Part shown: positions 46,806 through 56,581 of the stretch, one piece after another
Numbering within the stretch: the stretch's first letter is position 1
Layout: each line of letters opens with the position of its first letter
Assembly (NCBI RefSeq): GCF_040412085.2
Contig: NZ_CP115920.1
Span: 3,433,893 to 3,497,892 of the forward strand
DNA: 64,000 nt
Reading direction: 5' to 3'
Source: Vibrio sp. CB1-14
GTDB lineage: Bacteria > Pseudomonadota > Gammaproteobacteria > Enterobacterales > Vibrionaceae
Notes under the pieces: model-generated
The model's database searches: none
Seen by the model: the letters and a program-made list of their open reading frames with translations, nothing else
Told to the model about the DNA's origin: nothing
Position numbers and translations under genes: made by a program

Positions 46806-47503
46806 GAGTTACCGCCTTGGTTGTTGCCCTGGTTATTACCTTGGTTATTGCCACCCTCTGAGCCATTGTTGTTGCCACCAGATGTCGCATTGAGCGTACC
46901 CGCTGGGGTCAGATAAATACGGTTAATTTCATCAAAATCCTCAAAACGGATTTTTACTTCCACTGCAACCGGCAGTGTCATGTCAGTTTGCCATTCATTA
47001 GTCCAAGATTCGCCATTGTAAAAACGCATATCAAACGCTTCCACCTTGGTAAATATGGGGAGCACCACAGGAGGCTCGCCCACACTAGTATCCGGATAAC
47101 GCCACCACAAACGCTCAAGCTTACCTTCTTGAAGGCGGTAGCCTATCTTAGCCACTTCACCTCGTGGGAATTGGTTTTGCGGGTTAAGCCAACCTAGACG
47201 AGCAAACAGTAAACCGCGCCCTTCAGACTCCAATAACCCTTCTTGCCAAAGCATCAGACGAGACAAAGGCTCTTCCCCTTCATGACGAAACTGACGCAGC
47301 GCCAACTGCTTAAAGTCACTATCTAGATAAACAAAGCCACGCTGAATTTCTTGTAGTCGAGTGCTGCGCTCTAGAGAAAGCTCATTGCTGCGCTGCACCT
47401 GATTCACCACTTGATAGGCCGCTACGCTTAAGCTGGCAAAAATTGCAATGGCCACCAGAACTTCGATGAGGGTAAAGCCTTTAACACGGTTACTTGTCGA
47501 CAT
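46802..47503 (-). CDS. gspJ: Type II secretion minor pseudopilin J
   Basis: GspJ is a minor pseudopilin of the tip complex. The 233-aa product has the prepilin cleavage site [19 protein letters not shown] with Glu+5, then a globular domain ([26 protein letters not shown]). The last 30 residues are an unusual low-complexity tail of Gly, Asn and Gln with repeated NNQG units, beyond the conserved fold. It overlaps gspI by 14 bases and gspK by ATGA. Confidence 0.93.
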   Translation of the reverse strand: MSTSNRVKGFTLIEVLVAIAIFASLSVAAYQVVNQVQRSNELSLERSTRLQEIQRGFVYLDSDFKQLALRQFRHEGEEPLSRLMLWQEGLLESEGRGLLFARLGWLNPQNQFPRGEVAKIGYRLQEGKLERLWWRYPDTSVGEPPVVLPIFTKVEAFDMRFYNGESWTNEWQTDMTLPVAVEVKIRFEDFDEINRIYLTPAGTLNATSGGNNNGSEGGNNQGNNQGNNQGGNS

Positions 47504-47846
47504 AGCTTCTCACCGTCACTATCGGGCTCGCTTTCGCATCAGTGGCAACGCTCACATCCACCGCCGAGAGTAAGTTATCTGCCGTTTCAACCGGTTGAAT
47601 GCTCCAATACCACTCGCGCCCCGCCAGTTTCTCTTTGCCTTTCTTAGCTTTAGGCTTTGCAGTGTCGAGCATAAGCTTAGCCATCTGATTGTCGACCACC
47701 ATGCTGGCAAACGCCTTCTCTTCCAGATAGCTCAGAGTGTTAATATGCTGACTGACCGCTCGGATGATGGAGATGGCCGCCGTGGCAAATATCGCCAGCG
47801 CTATCAGCACCTCAAGCAGAGTCATGCCTCTAACGGTCTTTTTCAT
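47490..47846 (-). CDS. gspI: Type II secretion minor pseudopilin I
   Basis: GspI is the minor pseudopilin thought to start assembly of the tip complex. The 118-aa product has the cleavage site VRG-MTLLEVLIALAIFATAA with Met at +1 and Glu at +5. AFASMVVDNQMAKLML and REWYWSIQPVETADN match the family. Its start overlaps gspH by 17 bases. Confidence 0.94.
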   Translation of the reverse strand: MKKTVRGMTLLEVLIALAIFATAAISIIRAVSQHINTLSYLEEKAFASMVVDNQMAKLMLDTAKPKAKKGKEKLAGREWYWSIQPVETADNLLSAVDVSVATDAKASPIVTVRSYVDK

Positions 47847-48435
47847 TCCAGTCTTTCACATCCATAAGCGCCAACTGCCCATTTTCTTTGACTTCGACGT
47901 ACCAGGTTTGATCTTGCAATGCTCGATTCACCGGCGCGACAACAAATGCGCCTTCGGTAATCTCTCCGCTAGAGAGAATAAAGACTTGTGGTGGCTTTTC
48001 CGGCTTTTTCTCTTTTTCCACATCGTCAAACATGTCTTCATCGAACAAAGAGCCGGGCTCAAATAACCTGTCACTCTCGCCCCAGATACCCGTGCTTAAA
48101 TCGAGTTTGATCGACAAGGTTTCTGGCAAGGTCGTCTCTTCTGGGATTTTACTGAGTGACACGCGCTGCCAACCTTCAGAAGTCAATTCGAGAAACACGT
48201 ATTGCTTTTTGGCTTCATCAACACGTATACCAAAGTCTTTGCCTGCCAACATCGCTTCTTCATTGAACAGTTGTAGCCTTTGGTATAAACGCTGCGCTTG
48301 CTGTTTGGTGTCGTCACTTTGACTCTGAGGCAGGGTCGAAATCACCGCTACCGCACTGATAGAAAGCAGCACCAGTACCAGCATAATTTCGAGTAACGTA
48401 AAACCTAATTGACGACGTTTTGAGTGCAACAACAT
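47830..48435 (-). CDS. gspH: Type II secretion minor pseudopilin H
   Basis: GspH is a minor pseudopilin near the tip. The 201-aa product has the prepilin site LG-FTLLEIMLVLVLLSISA with Glu+5, and a GspH-type C-terminal domain that includes an acidic, Lys-rich insertion (FDDVEKEKKPEKPPQ) near residue 145. A hairpin lies between gspG and gspH just upstream of the ribosome site. Confidence 0.93.
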   Translation of the reverse strand: MLLHSKRRQLGFTLLEIMLVLVLLSISAVAVISTLPQSQSDDTKQQAQRLYQRLQLFNEEAMLAGKDFGIRVDEAKKQYVFLELTSEGWQRVSLSKIPEETTLPETLSIKLDLSTGIWGESDRLFEPGSLFDEDMFDDVEKEKKPEKPPQVFILSSGEITEGAFVVAPVNRALQDQTWYVEVKENGQLALMDVKDWNEKDR

Positions 48436-48454
48436 GGAGATTCACTTTGAACAA

Positions 48455-48477
48455 AGGAGAGGCGAACCACCTCTCCT
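48455..48477 (-). terminator. Attenuator-like hairpin just after gspG
   Basis: AGGAGAGG (48455-48462) pairs with CCTCTCCT (48470-48477). In the minus-strand message it lies between gspG and gspH and is followed by TTTGTTC. It could cut off part of the transcripts or protect the gspG 3' end. Confidence 0.5.
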
Positions 48478-48484
48478 ATCATGT

Positions 48485-48928
48485 TTACTGGAAGTCTTGA
48501 ATATTCCAGTTACCGATATCAGCCGCTGGGCCTTCACCGCCCTCTTGGCCGTCAGCACCTAGGGTAAAGATGTCGATAGTGCCTTTATCACCTGGGCTTA
48601 GATATTGATATTCGTTGCCCCATGGATCAGCTGGTAGACGACGAATGTAACCACCATCGCGGTAGTTACGCGGCTCTGGGTTGGTTGGTTTGGTGACCAG
48701 CGCTTCTAGGCCTTGATCCGTCGTTGGATAAACACTGTTATCCAGTTTGTACATATCAAGCGCATTCTCCAAAGCAACGATATCCGTCACTGCTTTCTGT
48801 TGGTCTGCCTTCTCTTTGTTACCCAGCAAGTTAGGTACGACAAAGCTTGCCAAAATACCCAAAATAACAACCACTACCATTACCTCTAGCAAGGTAAAGC
48901 CGGATTGTTTTTTCATTGTTTTTTTCAT
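48485..48928 (-). CDS. gspG: Type II secretion major pseudopilin G
   Basis: GspG is the main pseudopilus subunit, needed in great excess over the other components. The 147-aa product has the site SG-FTLLEVMVVVVILGILAS, then NKEKADQQKAVTDIVALENA, DQGLEALVTKPTNPEPRNY, and the calcium-binding C-terminal loop with DIFTLGADGQEGGEG. It closely follows V. cholerae EpsG. ATG 48928 is chosen because GGAG lies six bases before it; a TTG four codons upstream is in frame. Hairpins flank the gene on both sides. Confidence 0.96.
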   Translation of the reverse strand: MKKTMKKQSGFTLLEVMVVVVILGILASFVVPNLLGNKEKADQQKAVTDIVALENALDMYKLDNSVYPTTDQGLEALVTKPTNPEPRNYRDGGYIRRLPADPWGNEYQYLSPGDKGTIDIFTLGADGQEGGEGPAADIGNWNIQDFQ

Positions 48929-48946
48929 CTCTAACTCCAAATAAAC

Positions 48947-48963
48947 GCCCTCAAATTGAGGGC
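48947..48963 (-). promoter_or_regulatory. Hairpin just upstream of the gspG ribosome site
   Basis: GCCCTCAAATTGAGGGC is a near-perfect palindrome (8 pairs around one base) in the gspF-gspG gap, directly before the gspG ribosome site. A 5' stabilising hairpin or processing site is plausible. Confidence 0.5.
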
Positions 48964-48988
48964 AATTCTAACCATCTGACTGATTGGA

Positions 48989-50221
48989 TTAACCAGACAT
49001 CAAATTGTTCATTTCCAAAATCGGCATTAGGGTCGCCATCACAATAAACAGTACTAAACCTGCCATTAAGGCAATCAGTGCTGGGGTGAAAATGCCAAGG
49101 GCAATGTTCACTGTCGATTCAAAGTTTTGGTCTTGGTTGTCTGCCGCACGCGTCAGCATGCTCTCTAGCTCACCACTTTGCTCACCACTGGCGATCATGT
49201 GTAGCATCATAGGTGGGAATAGCTTGGTTTGCTCGAGTGCTTTACGAAGGCTAGCCCCTTCTCGCACATTATCAGCCGCCGTGGACACTTGCTTCTTAGC
49301 AAAATGGTTGGTCATCACATCCACAGAGACTTTCATCCCTTCTAGGATAGGAATGGCACTCGAGGTACAAATCGCTAAGGTACGTGCAAAACGCGATGTA
49401 TTCAGGCCTCGGGCAATCTTACCAATAAGAGGAAGCCCTAACACTTTGGTGTCCCAACTCATACGGATAGACGGCTTACGAAGTGCGACTTTGATTAAAT
49501 ACAACGTCAGTGTAAAACCACCAAGCAGCAATAAGCCCCACTCTTGGATAAAGTCACTAGAAGAGAGCAAAAACTGTGTCGATGCTGGCAGCTCCTGCCC
49601 CATTTGGACAAACTGACCGACAATTTTGGGCACCACGGCTGCTAGCAAAAACGCCACAATCGATACCGCAAATACCACCAGCACGACTGGGTAAATCATC
49701 GCTTGTTGCAGCTTAGAGCGCATTTTCTGACGATTTTCAGCGTAATCCGCAAGACGCTCCAAAATAGAATCTAGGTGACCTGACTTTTCACCGGCTGCCA
49801 CCATGGAGCGAAACAGCTCATCGAAGACATGTGAATAGTCAGCAAGACTGTCAGACAGCGTGTAACCTTCGGTGACTTTAGAGCGAATGGCCGCCAACAT
49901 AGTGCGAATGCGTGGCTTTTCTGACTGCTCAGACACCGCTCGCAAACACTCTTCCAATGGCATGCCAGATTGAACCAGGGTAGATAACTGTCGCGTAATC
50001 AGTGCCAAATCAGGAGTACTTAAACCACGCTTAAACATCGGTGTTGCGTTGACGGTACCCGATGAATTTGACGATGCTTTGCCCTTGGCTTCAACAATAT
50101 CAACCGGGATAAAGCCTTGCTCTTTTAGACGCTGGCGCGCTTGGCGAGCATTATCACCTTCTATCAACCCTTTGACTTGCTTACCTTTGGCATTGAGTGC
50201 CTTATATTCGAATGCCGCCAC
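48989..50221 (-). CDS. gspF: Type II secretion inner-membrane platform protein F
   Basis: GspF (EpsF) is the polytopic core of the assembly platform. The 410-aa product has two repeated cytoplasmic GspF domains (about residues 70-195 and 275-395) and three membrane segments (VVLVVFAVSIVAFLLAAVVP, WGLLLLGGFTLTLYLIK, and the C-terminal ALIALMAGLVLFIVMATLMP). AFEYKALNAKGKQVKG opens the protein as in the family. It abuts gspE and is followed by a 60-base gap before gspG. Confidence 0.95.
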   Translation of the reverse strand: MAAFEYKALNAKGKQVKGLIEGDNARQARQRLKEQGFIPVDIVEAKGKASSNSSGTVNATPMFKRGLSTPDLALITRQLSTLVQSGMPLEECLRAVSEQSEKPRIRTMLAAIRSKVTEGYTLSDSLADYSHVFDELFRSMVAAGEKSGHLDSILERLADYAENRQKMRSKLQQAMIYPVVLVVFAVSIVAFLLAAVVPKIVGQFVQMGQELPASTQFLLSSSDFIQEWGLLLLGGFTLTLYLIKVALRKPSIRMSWDTKVLGLPLIGKIARGLNTSRFARTLAICTSSAIPILEGMKVSVDVMTNHFAKKQVSTAADNVREGASLRKALEQTKLFPPMMLHMIASGEQSGELESMLTRAADNQDQNFESTVNIALGIFTPALIALMAGLVLFIVMATLMPILEMNNLMSG

Positions 50222-51718
50222 TTACGCTTCCTTAGTCACGCGCATGACTTCTTCAAGCGAGGTCACACCAAGTTTGACTTTATGGAAGCCATCATCACGG
50301 ATACTTGGGGTATGAGAGCGCACTGCTTTTTCAATCGCCTGCTCACCTGCTTCGTCATGGATCAGCGATTGAACCTTGTCATTAACCATCAGCAGCTCAT
50401 GAATACCCGTTCGGCCGCGATACCCTTTATGATTACAACGTTCACAGCCAACCGCTTTGTGCAGCGTTAACGGCTCAGGCTCAGCTAAACCAAACAGTTG
50501 CTTAGTGGCTGCATCCGCCTCGTAAGGTTGTTTACAGTCATTACACAGGGTACGTACCAAGCGCTGTGCCAATACACCCAGCAGTGATGAGGAGATCAAA
50601 AATGGCTCAATACCCATATCACGCATACGTGTGATCGCACCTACGGCCGTATTGGTATGCAATGTCGACATAACCAAGTGACCGGTCAATGAAGCTTGAA
50701 CGGCAATTTGTGCCGTTTCTAGGTCACGGATCTCACCCACCATCACCACATCGGGGTCTTGACGCAAGATAGCACGCAAGCCTCGAGCGAAAGTCATATC
50801 AACTTTAGGATTCACCTGAGTTTGACCGATGCCATCGATATCAAATTCAATCGGGTCTTCAACGGTGAGGATATTGCGCTCATTGCTGTTGATCTCTTGT
50901 AAGCCAGCATACAGCGTGGTCGACTTACCCGAGCCAGTTGGACCTGTGACCAAAATGATGCCGTGAGGACGGCCGATAAGATGTCTAAAGTTGACATGGT
51001 TATCTGCCGTCATACCTAAGCTGTGTAGATCAAGACGAGTGGCGTTTTTGTCTAAAAGACGCATTACTACTCGCTCGCCGTGCGATGACGGCATCGTCGA
51101 AACACGCACATCCACTGCTCGGCCACCGATACGCAGCGAAATACGACCATCTTGTGGTACGCGTTTTTCAGCGATATCCAGCTTAGCCATAACCTTTACG
51201 CGCGAAACCAATAGCGGTGCCAATTTGCGGCTTGGTGCCAGAACGTCTCGCAGCACACCATCAATACGAAAACGGATCGACAGCACTTTCTCGAAGGTTT
51301 CGATATGGATATCAGATGCGCCTTCTTTGATCGCTTCGCCAAGCATGGCATTGATCAATTTAATGATTGGCGCATCATCATCGGACTCTAACAGGTCTTC
51401 ATCTTGAGGCAGCTCTTCTGCCAGCGAGAAAAAGTCATCACTGTCCGCACCAATATCTTCCATCAGCTGTCTAGCTTCAGAGGAGTCACGCTGGTAAGCC
51501 TGGGTCAACTTGGCATCAAACTCGCTCGACGGCAGTGCATGCAAAGAAAACGGCTTTCGAAATACTCGCTTTACTTCCTGCAAGGCATTGAGCGCCAGTG
51601 GTTCTACATAATAGAGAATCGACTGCGACTCCTGCGCTTCAAACACTACTTTAAAGCGATTAGCAAAGCTAAACGGTAAGCGGTTAGCTAGCGGGCGATG
51701 CTCTGGGCTTTCCATCAT
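50222..51718 (-). CDS. gspE: Type II secretion ATPase E
   Basis: GspE (EpsE) is the hexameric cytoplasmic ATPase that drives pseudopilus growth. The 498-aa product has the N1/N2 domains that bind GspL, Walker [12 protein letters not shown] with Lys265, Asp box and Walker B ([12 protein letters not shown]), the His box, and the tetracysteine zinc motif near residues 394-435 (CNDC and CERC). ATG 51718 overlaps the gspD stop (TAATG). It is followed directly by gspF. Confidence 0.96.
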   Translation of the reverse strand: MMESPEHRPLANRLPFSFANRFKVVFEAQESQSILYYVEPLALNALQEVKRVFRKPFSLHALPSSEFDAKLTQAYQRDSSEARQLMEDIGADSDDFFSLAEELPQDEDLLESDDDAPIIKLINAMLGEAIKEGASDIHIETFEKVLSIRFRIDGVLRDVLAPSRKLAPLLVSRVKVMAKLDIAEKRVPQDGRISLRIGGRAVDVRVSTMPSSHGERVVMRLLDKNATRLDLHSLGMTADNHVNFRHLIGRPHGIILVTGPTGSGKSTTLYAGLQEINSNERNILTVEDPIEFDIDGIGQTQVNPKVDMTFARGLRAILRQDPDVVMVGEIRDLETAQIAVQASLTGHLVMSTLHTNTAVGAITRMRDMGIEPFLISSSLLGVLAQRLVRTLCNDCKQPYEADAATKQLFGLAEPEPLTLHKAVGCERCNHKGYRGRTGIHELLMVNDKVQSLIHDEAGEQAIEKAVRSHTPSIRDDGFHKVKLGVTSLEEVMRVTKEA

Positions 51719-53742
51719 TACTTCGCTTCCACTTGATCAATAAACGCTTGGATCTCTGATGGGTAACGCGCTGTCTCATTAAATTCAGGCAATACAGGAA
51801 TGAAGCCATCATCCATCAGCTTAAGACCTTTGTCCGCCTTAAACAGCTGCTCAGCGCGAATGTAGTTGTACTTACGCTGCGTAATACCGTCTGATGTCAT
51901 GCCGTCGCGAATGATGGTTGGCTTAATGAAGACCATCAAATTCTTCTTCTCAACCGTGGTCGAGGTCGACGTAAACAAGCGACCAAGGTAAGGAATATCA
52001 CCTAAGAACGGCACTTTCGATTCACTCTCTGCCGCACGCTCATCAATCAAGCCACCAAGCACCAGCATTTGGCCATCTTGGATCATGACTGAAGTATTGA
52101 GCTGACGCTTAGCGAAACGCACGTCAACGGCACCGTTTGCACCTAGGACGTTAGAGACTTCTTGCTCAATGTTAAGCTGAACTGAGTTACCTTCGTTGAT
52201 CTGTGGCACCACTTTTAGTTTGATACCAACCTCTTTACGATCAACGGTTTGGAATGGGTTGCTATTGTTTGAGCCCGCTGTCGACCCCGTCAGAACAGGG
52301 ACTTCTTCACCGACGATAAACGAAGCTTCACCGTTATCCATTACGGTAATGCTTGGCGATGACAAAATGTTCGAATTTGACTGACTAGAAACCGCCGTGA
52401 TGAGTGCTGTCCAGTCACCTAAGGCGATACCAACAGCTGCACCTTGTACACCGCTCAGTGCGCTTGCCAACTTACTAAAATCACCCGTCGTTGTCGTTTC
52501 AACGTTGTATGGGTTGCCATCAGCATCAACACGAGTTTCTGTAGTCTTCTTGTCTTTGGCTTCTTCCATACCAACCATCACGCTGCCGATAGACGCACCA
52601 GTGTTGCTAAACTGCACCACACTGCCGCCGTTGACCGAGCCCCACTGAACACCGAGGTTAGCACCATCTACGTCAGCCAGTTCAACAATTAGAGCTTCAA
52701 TCAATACCTGCGCGCGGCGAATATCCAGCTGAGAAATCACCTCAAGTAGCGCCTTCATAATATCTGGCGGTGCGGTCAGTACTAACGCATTGGTATCTTG
52801 GTGCGCGGCAATCATGACTTCACTGCGATTGGCTGTAGAGCCTGATTTTGTTCCTGCTTGTTTCTCTTTTTGCAGATTGTCCGACACGCCTTTTAGCACA
52901 TCGACCAAATCTTCCGCTTTGGCATATTTTAGGTATTGAACACGGTTATTGCCTTTGGTGGCCATTTCGATGTCCAGTTGACCAATCAAACGGCGCAAGC
53001 GCTGGCGCACTTTAGGGTCGCCAGAAATAAGAATTGAGTTGGTACGCTCGTCCGCCACCAGCTTAGGCTGTAAGAATGCAGGGGTATTTTTGGCATCCGT
53101 AGTTTTATTTAGCGCGTCGACAATACGCACCATTTCTGCTGCAGACGCGTTTTTCAGCTCCACCACTTCCACTTCTTTATCACCGGCTTGGTCAACACGC
53201 TTGATAATTTCCGCTAAACGGTTCACCACCGCAGCGCGGCCTGTGATCAGAATGATATTCGCCGGGTCATAATGCACTACGTTACCTGCACCAGCGTTAT
53301 CATTAAGCTGCCTTAGTAGTGGTGACAACTCACGTACCGAGACGTTTTTAACCGCAACCACACGAGTGACCACTGTATCGCCTACGGCAATATCAGTATC
53401 TCCCACAACCGGAATCGCGGATGTTTTGGCGTCTTTGGCTTTGATGACTTTTAGAATGCCGTTATCCATCTCAACCACCGCGAAGCCATACACTTCGAGA
53501 ACGTTGAGGAAAAAGCTGTAATACTGCTCTTCATTCAGCACGTCATAACTTCGCACATCGACTTTACCGCGTACGGAAGGATCTACGATGATGGTTTTGT
53601 CGAGGTTACGCCCAACAATATTGATAAACTCATGAAGGTCAGTGCCTTTAAAACTGGCGCTAAATTCATTGGCTGATACCGCGGGTACCGCCATCAGGCT
53701 CCCCATCAATAACCAGGTACTTGTTTTAAGCCAACTTTTCAC
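51718..53742 (-). CDS. gspD: Type II secretion outer-membrane secretin D
   Basis: GspD (EpsD) forms the 15-mer outer-membrane channel. The 674-aa product has a signal peptide ([14 protein letters not shown]), N0 to N3 periplasmic domains ([20 protein letters not shown]; three N1-type repeats with [11 protein letters not shown]), and the secretin core with [22 protein letters not shown]-terminal S domain contacts the pilotin. The Gly/Ser-containing loop [13 protein letters not shown] in N3 is typical. Confidence 0.96.
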   Translation of the reverse strand: MKSWLKTSTWLLMGSLMAVPAVSANEFSASFKGTDLHEFINIVGRNLDKTIIVDPSVRGKVDVRSYDVLNEEQYYSFFLNVLEVYGFAVVEMDNGILKVIKAKDAKTSAIPVVGDTDIAVGDTVVTRVVAVKNVSVRELSPLLRQLNDNAGAGNVVHYDPANIILITGRAAVVNRLAEIIKRVDQAGDKEVEVVELKNASAAEMVRIVDALNKTTDAKNTPAFLQPKLVADERTNSILISGDPKVRQRLRRLIGQLDIEMATKGNNRVQYLKYAKAEDLVDVLKGVSDNLQKEKQAGTKSGSTANRSEVMIAAHQDTNALVLTAPPDIMKALLEVISQLDIRRAQVLIEALIVELADVDGANLGVQWGSVNGGSVVQFSNTGASIGSVMVGMEEAKDKKTTETRVDADGNPYNVETTTTGDFSKLASALSGVQGAAVGIALGDWTALITAVSSQSNSNILSSPSITVMDNGEASFIVGEEVPVLTGSTAGSNNSNPFQTVDRKEVGIKLKVVPQINEGNSVQLNIEQEVSNVLGANGAVDVRFAKRQLNTSVMIQDGQMLVLGGLIDERAAESESKVPFLGDIPYLGRLFTSTSTTVEKKNLMVFIKPTIIRDGMTSDGITQRKYNYIRAEQLFKADKGLKLMDDGFIPVLPEFNETARYPSEIQAFIDQVEAK

Positions 53743-53773
53743 TTATTGCTCCCTTGTAATACGGTCGACATGA

Positions 53774-54700
53774 CTAAAACTGAATGAAGATGTCATGTTG
53801 CTGTCCATCGCGTTCAACGGTGAGGTTCAACTCGGTTAGGTCGGTGATGGATTGATAAATCTGCCCCATCGCAGCAGGGTCAGTTAGGTCAGCACCATTG
53901 AGTGCGATGGCGATATCGCCATTTTGTAAACCAACCGAATTGAACAGCTCAGGGTCGCGCCCTGGGCTTACTCGATAACCTGCTACCTTGCCATCACGCT
54001 TTACTTGAGAAAGCCTGACGTATTGGAATATTTGCTGTGGGTCTTGGGTAATGGTGCGACGGATCGCCGCTAACTTCTCTTCGGAGTCGATGGGATTGTT
54101 GCCAGCGATATTAGAAGCGGCGGCTTTCGGGCGCTGGTTCAACTCCAGCTTTTTATATTCGACCCCCTCAAGCATCACGGTTTCATCACGACCAGAGTTG
54201 GAAATGATAATCCGATCGATAAAAACTGCATTCACAGTCGCACGGGTACCATCAATCTGCTCACCGATGCCATAGGTACCTTGCTTACCTCGATGAGCAA
54301 CCACCGCAAGGCTGCGCTCAGGGTTTGAGCTCACCACCGAACCAACGAGCACCACATTAAGGCGAGTCTTCGGAGCATCAGTCACCACTGGTGCTTGCAC
54401 CACTTTTTGCTCTTTGCTGTAACGACCAAAGATATTGGCATTATTGATATCTGACGATTGCAACTTAGCCGTTTGCACATTATTCGTGGCAGTCACCGTC
54501 GTTGGTGCGACCCAGCGTGTTACGGAGTGCGATTGCGGAAACAACTGCCACAACAAAGCACCCGCGATCCAGCAGGAGATAACAAGTAACACTAAGGTGA
54601 CAATAAGGCTAATTTGAGGCTGGTACTGCGTACAACGTCGTAAAAATGAAGTCAAAGAGGCAGCGGTAATGCCATTCGCCGATATAGATATTCCTTTCAC
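53774..54700 (-). CDS. gspC: Type II secretion system protein C
   Basis: GspC (EpsC) links the inner-membrane platform to the secretin. The 308-aa product has a short cytoplasmic N-terminus, one membrane segment near 33-53 (ISLIVTLVLLVISCWIAGAL), the HR domain that binds GspD N0 (about 115-190, VLVGSVVSSNPERSLAVV), and a C-terminal PDZ domain (VSPGRDPELFNSVGLQNGD). GTG 54700 follows AAAAGGG. It is the first gene of the gspC-N operon. Confidence 0.94.
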   Translation of the reverse strand: MKGISISANGITAASLTSFLRRCTQYQPQISLIVTLVLLVISCWIAGALLWQLFPQSHSVTRWVAPTTVTATNNVQTAKLQSSDINNANIFGRYSKEQKVVQAPVVTDAPKTRLNVVLVGSVVSSNPERSLAVVAHRGKQGTYGIGEQIDGTRATVNAVFIDRIIISNSGRDETVMLEGVEYKKLELNQRPKAAASNIAGNNPIDSEEKLAAIRRTITQDPQQIFQYVRLSQVKRDGKVAGYRVSPGRDPELFNSVGLQNGDIAIALNGADLTDPAAMGQIYQSITDLTELNLTVERDGQQHDIFIQF

Positions 54701-54948
54701 CCTTTTAACTTCCTGCTAGATAATGAACTTTCCGATATTTCACTATGTTATAAATCTCGAAGATATAAGCAACTTTTTGCTCTTTGCTAACCGACAGACT
54801 ATAGCATATCTGCTGTGACAGTAATGCTATTGCAACTCCGGGGTTGAATTTTTTAGACCTAAGCACCATTTAGTACACCAATAGCAAGATAAATCTATCA
54901 CTAGTTCAGTTTGGCTTACCAATACTGACTTAGAAAGTAGGATTGACA
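54701..54948. promoter_or_regulatory. Divergent promoter region gspC / hslR
   Basis: These 248 AT-rich bases hold the promoters of the type II secretion operon (minus) and hslR-hslO (plus). A candidate minus-strand -10, TATAAC, lies near 54746-54751. No clear heat-shock (sigma-32) promoter or operator could be assigned. hslR has the ribosome site AGGA at 54939-54942. Confidence 0.35.
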
Positions 54949-55335
54949 ATGAGTTCCGAGAATAATTCCGTTCGTTTGGACAAATGGTTATGGGCTGCTC
55001 GCTTCTATAAAACCAGAAGTATCGCACGAAATATGGTCGACGGCGGCAAAGTCCACTACAATGGACAGCGCTCGAAGCCGAGCAAAATAGTGGAATTGGG
55101 AGCAGTGATCGCCCTGCGCCAAGGTAATGAAGAGAAAACCGTGGTCATTGAGCGAATCTCCGATCAACGTCGAGGTGCACCGGAAGCCCAGACTCTCTAC
55201 AGCGAGACAACTGAGAGTATCGCCAAGCGAGAAGACAACGCGTTGAAAAGAAAGCTGCACGCTCACAACCCAAGTCCAGAGCGTCGACCTGACAAGAAAC
55301 AGCGTCGCGACATCATTAAATTTAAACACCAATAA
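54949..55335 (+). CDS. hslR: Heat-shock protein 15, ribosome-associated
   Basis: Hsp15 binds 50S subunits carrying stalled nascent peptidyl-tRNA after abortive translation and moves the tRNA to allow recycling. The 128-aa product has an S4 RNA-binding domain (VRLDKWLWAARFYKTRSIAR, GGKVHYNGQRSKPSKIVE) and a basic C-terminal tail (RPDKKQRRDIIKFKHQ). ATG 54949 is preferred over an in-frame TTG two codons earlier. hslO follows after 15 bases, as in E. coli. Confidence 0.94.
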   Translation: MSSENNSVRLDKWLWAARFYKTRSIARNMVDGGKVHYNGQRSKPSKIVELGAVIALRQGNEEKTVVIERISDQRRGAPEAQTLYSETTESIAKREDNALKRKLHAHNPSPERRPDKKQRRDIIKFKHQ

Positions 55336-55350
55336 GCTGGAGCTTCCTCA

Positions 55351-56232
55351 ATGGCTAACAACATACTTAACCGCTACCTTTTTGAAGAACTGTCTGTGCG
55401 TGGCGAACTCGTACAACTGGATACAGCTTATCAAGAAATTCTATCAAGCAAGGACTACCCAGCTCCGCTACAAAAGCTACTTGGTGACCTACTCGTGTCC
55501 ACCAGCCTTTTAACTGCGACACTAAAGTTTGAAGGCTCTATTACTATGCAGCTTCAAGGTGACGGTCCGGTATCACTTGCTGTCATTAACGGTGACCACA
55601 ACCAAAAGCTTCGCGGTGTAGCGCGTTGGGAAGGTGACATTGCCGACGATGCCAACATCCATGACATGATGGGTAAAGGCTACCTAGTGATCACCATCAC
55701 TCCAGATAAGGGCGAGCGCTACCAAGGTGTCGTTGGCCTAGAAGGTGACACTCTTGCTGAAGTTCTTGAAGGTTACTTCGAACGTTCTGAGCAGCTAAAA
55801 ACACGCTTGTGGATCCGCTCAGGTGAGTTTGAAGGTAAACCACATGCGGCAGGTATGATGCTTCAGGTGATGCCTGATGGTACAGGTTCAGCAGAAGACT
55901 TCGAACATCTAGAGCAACTGACCAATACCGTAAAAGACGAAGAATTGTTTGGCTTAGAAGCCAACTCGCTACTTTATCGTTTGTACAACCAAGATAAAGT
56001 ACAAGTATTCGAGCCGAAACAGGTTGAGTTTTTCTGTGGCTGTTCACGTGAGCGCAGCGCGGGTGCTATTTCAACGGTGGCACAAGAAGAGATCATGGAT
56101 ATTCTTGCACAAGATGGCGAAGTAGCGCTTCACTGTGATTACTGTGGTACCACGTACGCTTTTGACGAACCAGAAATCAAAGCGATTTTTGCGGACGCTC
56201 AATCCGCACCAGGTGATAGCACCGTGCACTAA
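55351..56232 (+). CDS. hslO: Redox-regulated chaperone Hsp33
   Basis: Hsp33 is a holdase activated by oxidation of its zinc-binding cysteines. The 293-aa product starts [20 protein letters not shown]. Its zinc domain at the C-terminus has [10 protein letters not shown] (CxC) and HCDYCGTTY (CxxC), all four cysteines present. Length matches E. coli Hsp33 (292). It is in an operon with hslR and ends in a strong terminator. Confidence 0.96.
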   Translation: MANNILNRYLFEELSVRGELVQLDTAYQEILSSKDYPAPLQKLLGDLLVSTSLLTATLKFEGSITMQLQGDGPVSLAVINGDHNQKLRGVARWEGDIADDANIHDMMGKGYLVITITPDKGERYQGVVGLEGDTLAEVLEGYFERSEQLKTRLWIRSGEFEGKPHAAGMMLQVMPDGTGSAEDFEHLEQLTNTVKDEELFGLEANSLLYRLYNQDKVQVFEPKQVEFFCGCSRERSAGAISTVAQEEIMDILAQDGEVALHCDYCGTTYAFDEPEIKAIFADAQSAPGDSTVH

Positions 56233-56252
56233 AATCTGAACGTGTTCAGCCC

Positions 56253-56286
56253 AAAAAGCCAGTTCGTTAACGAACTGGCTTTTTTT
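56253..56286 (+). terminator. Terminator of hslR-hslO
   Basis: AGCCAGTTCG (56257-56266) pairs with CGAACTGGCT (56271-56280) around TTAA, with flanking A5 and T6. Confidence 0.93.
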
Positions 56287-56581
56287 GTTCGTTTTTTTTA
56301 ACAATGTTGCAAAAAACATGAACAGAACATCTAACTAGAGGTGGTTTTAATGTGTTACATTTGATCTAGCGCAAAGGTTTGCTTTGAGGAGAAATCACCT
56401 AAATTCAATATGTGACAAAACACTTAAAACCATCAATAACTGATGACTAATTTTTGAACTACCTCCCTGTTTTCTCGGATATCCATTGCTAGCATGGAGT
56501 TCAAAATAAAAACAAAATAACAACTAAACAATTATTACTACAATTTTAAAATCCCTACAAAAAATCCAATAAGGAGCACCT
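56287..56581 (+). promoter_or_regulatory. pckA upstream region
   Basis: This 295-base AT-rich region carries the pckA promoter. The best CRP-like stretch is ATGTGACAAAACACTTA at 56410-56426, with a good left half (TGTGA) and a poor right half. A weaker one starts at TGTGTTACA (56352). Glucose repression of gluconeogenic pckA would fit but is not shown. The ribosome site AAGGAG is at 56571-56576. No gene is seen. Confidence 0.35.

Noticed and set aside
49005..49616. 203-aa plus-strand ORF inside gspF
   Set aside because: Antisense shadow of a conserved membrane protein, with no recognisable family.
56410..56426. CRP site upstream of pckA
   Set aside because: Only the left half matches the consensus; kept as a note, not as a feature.
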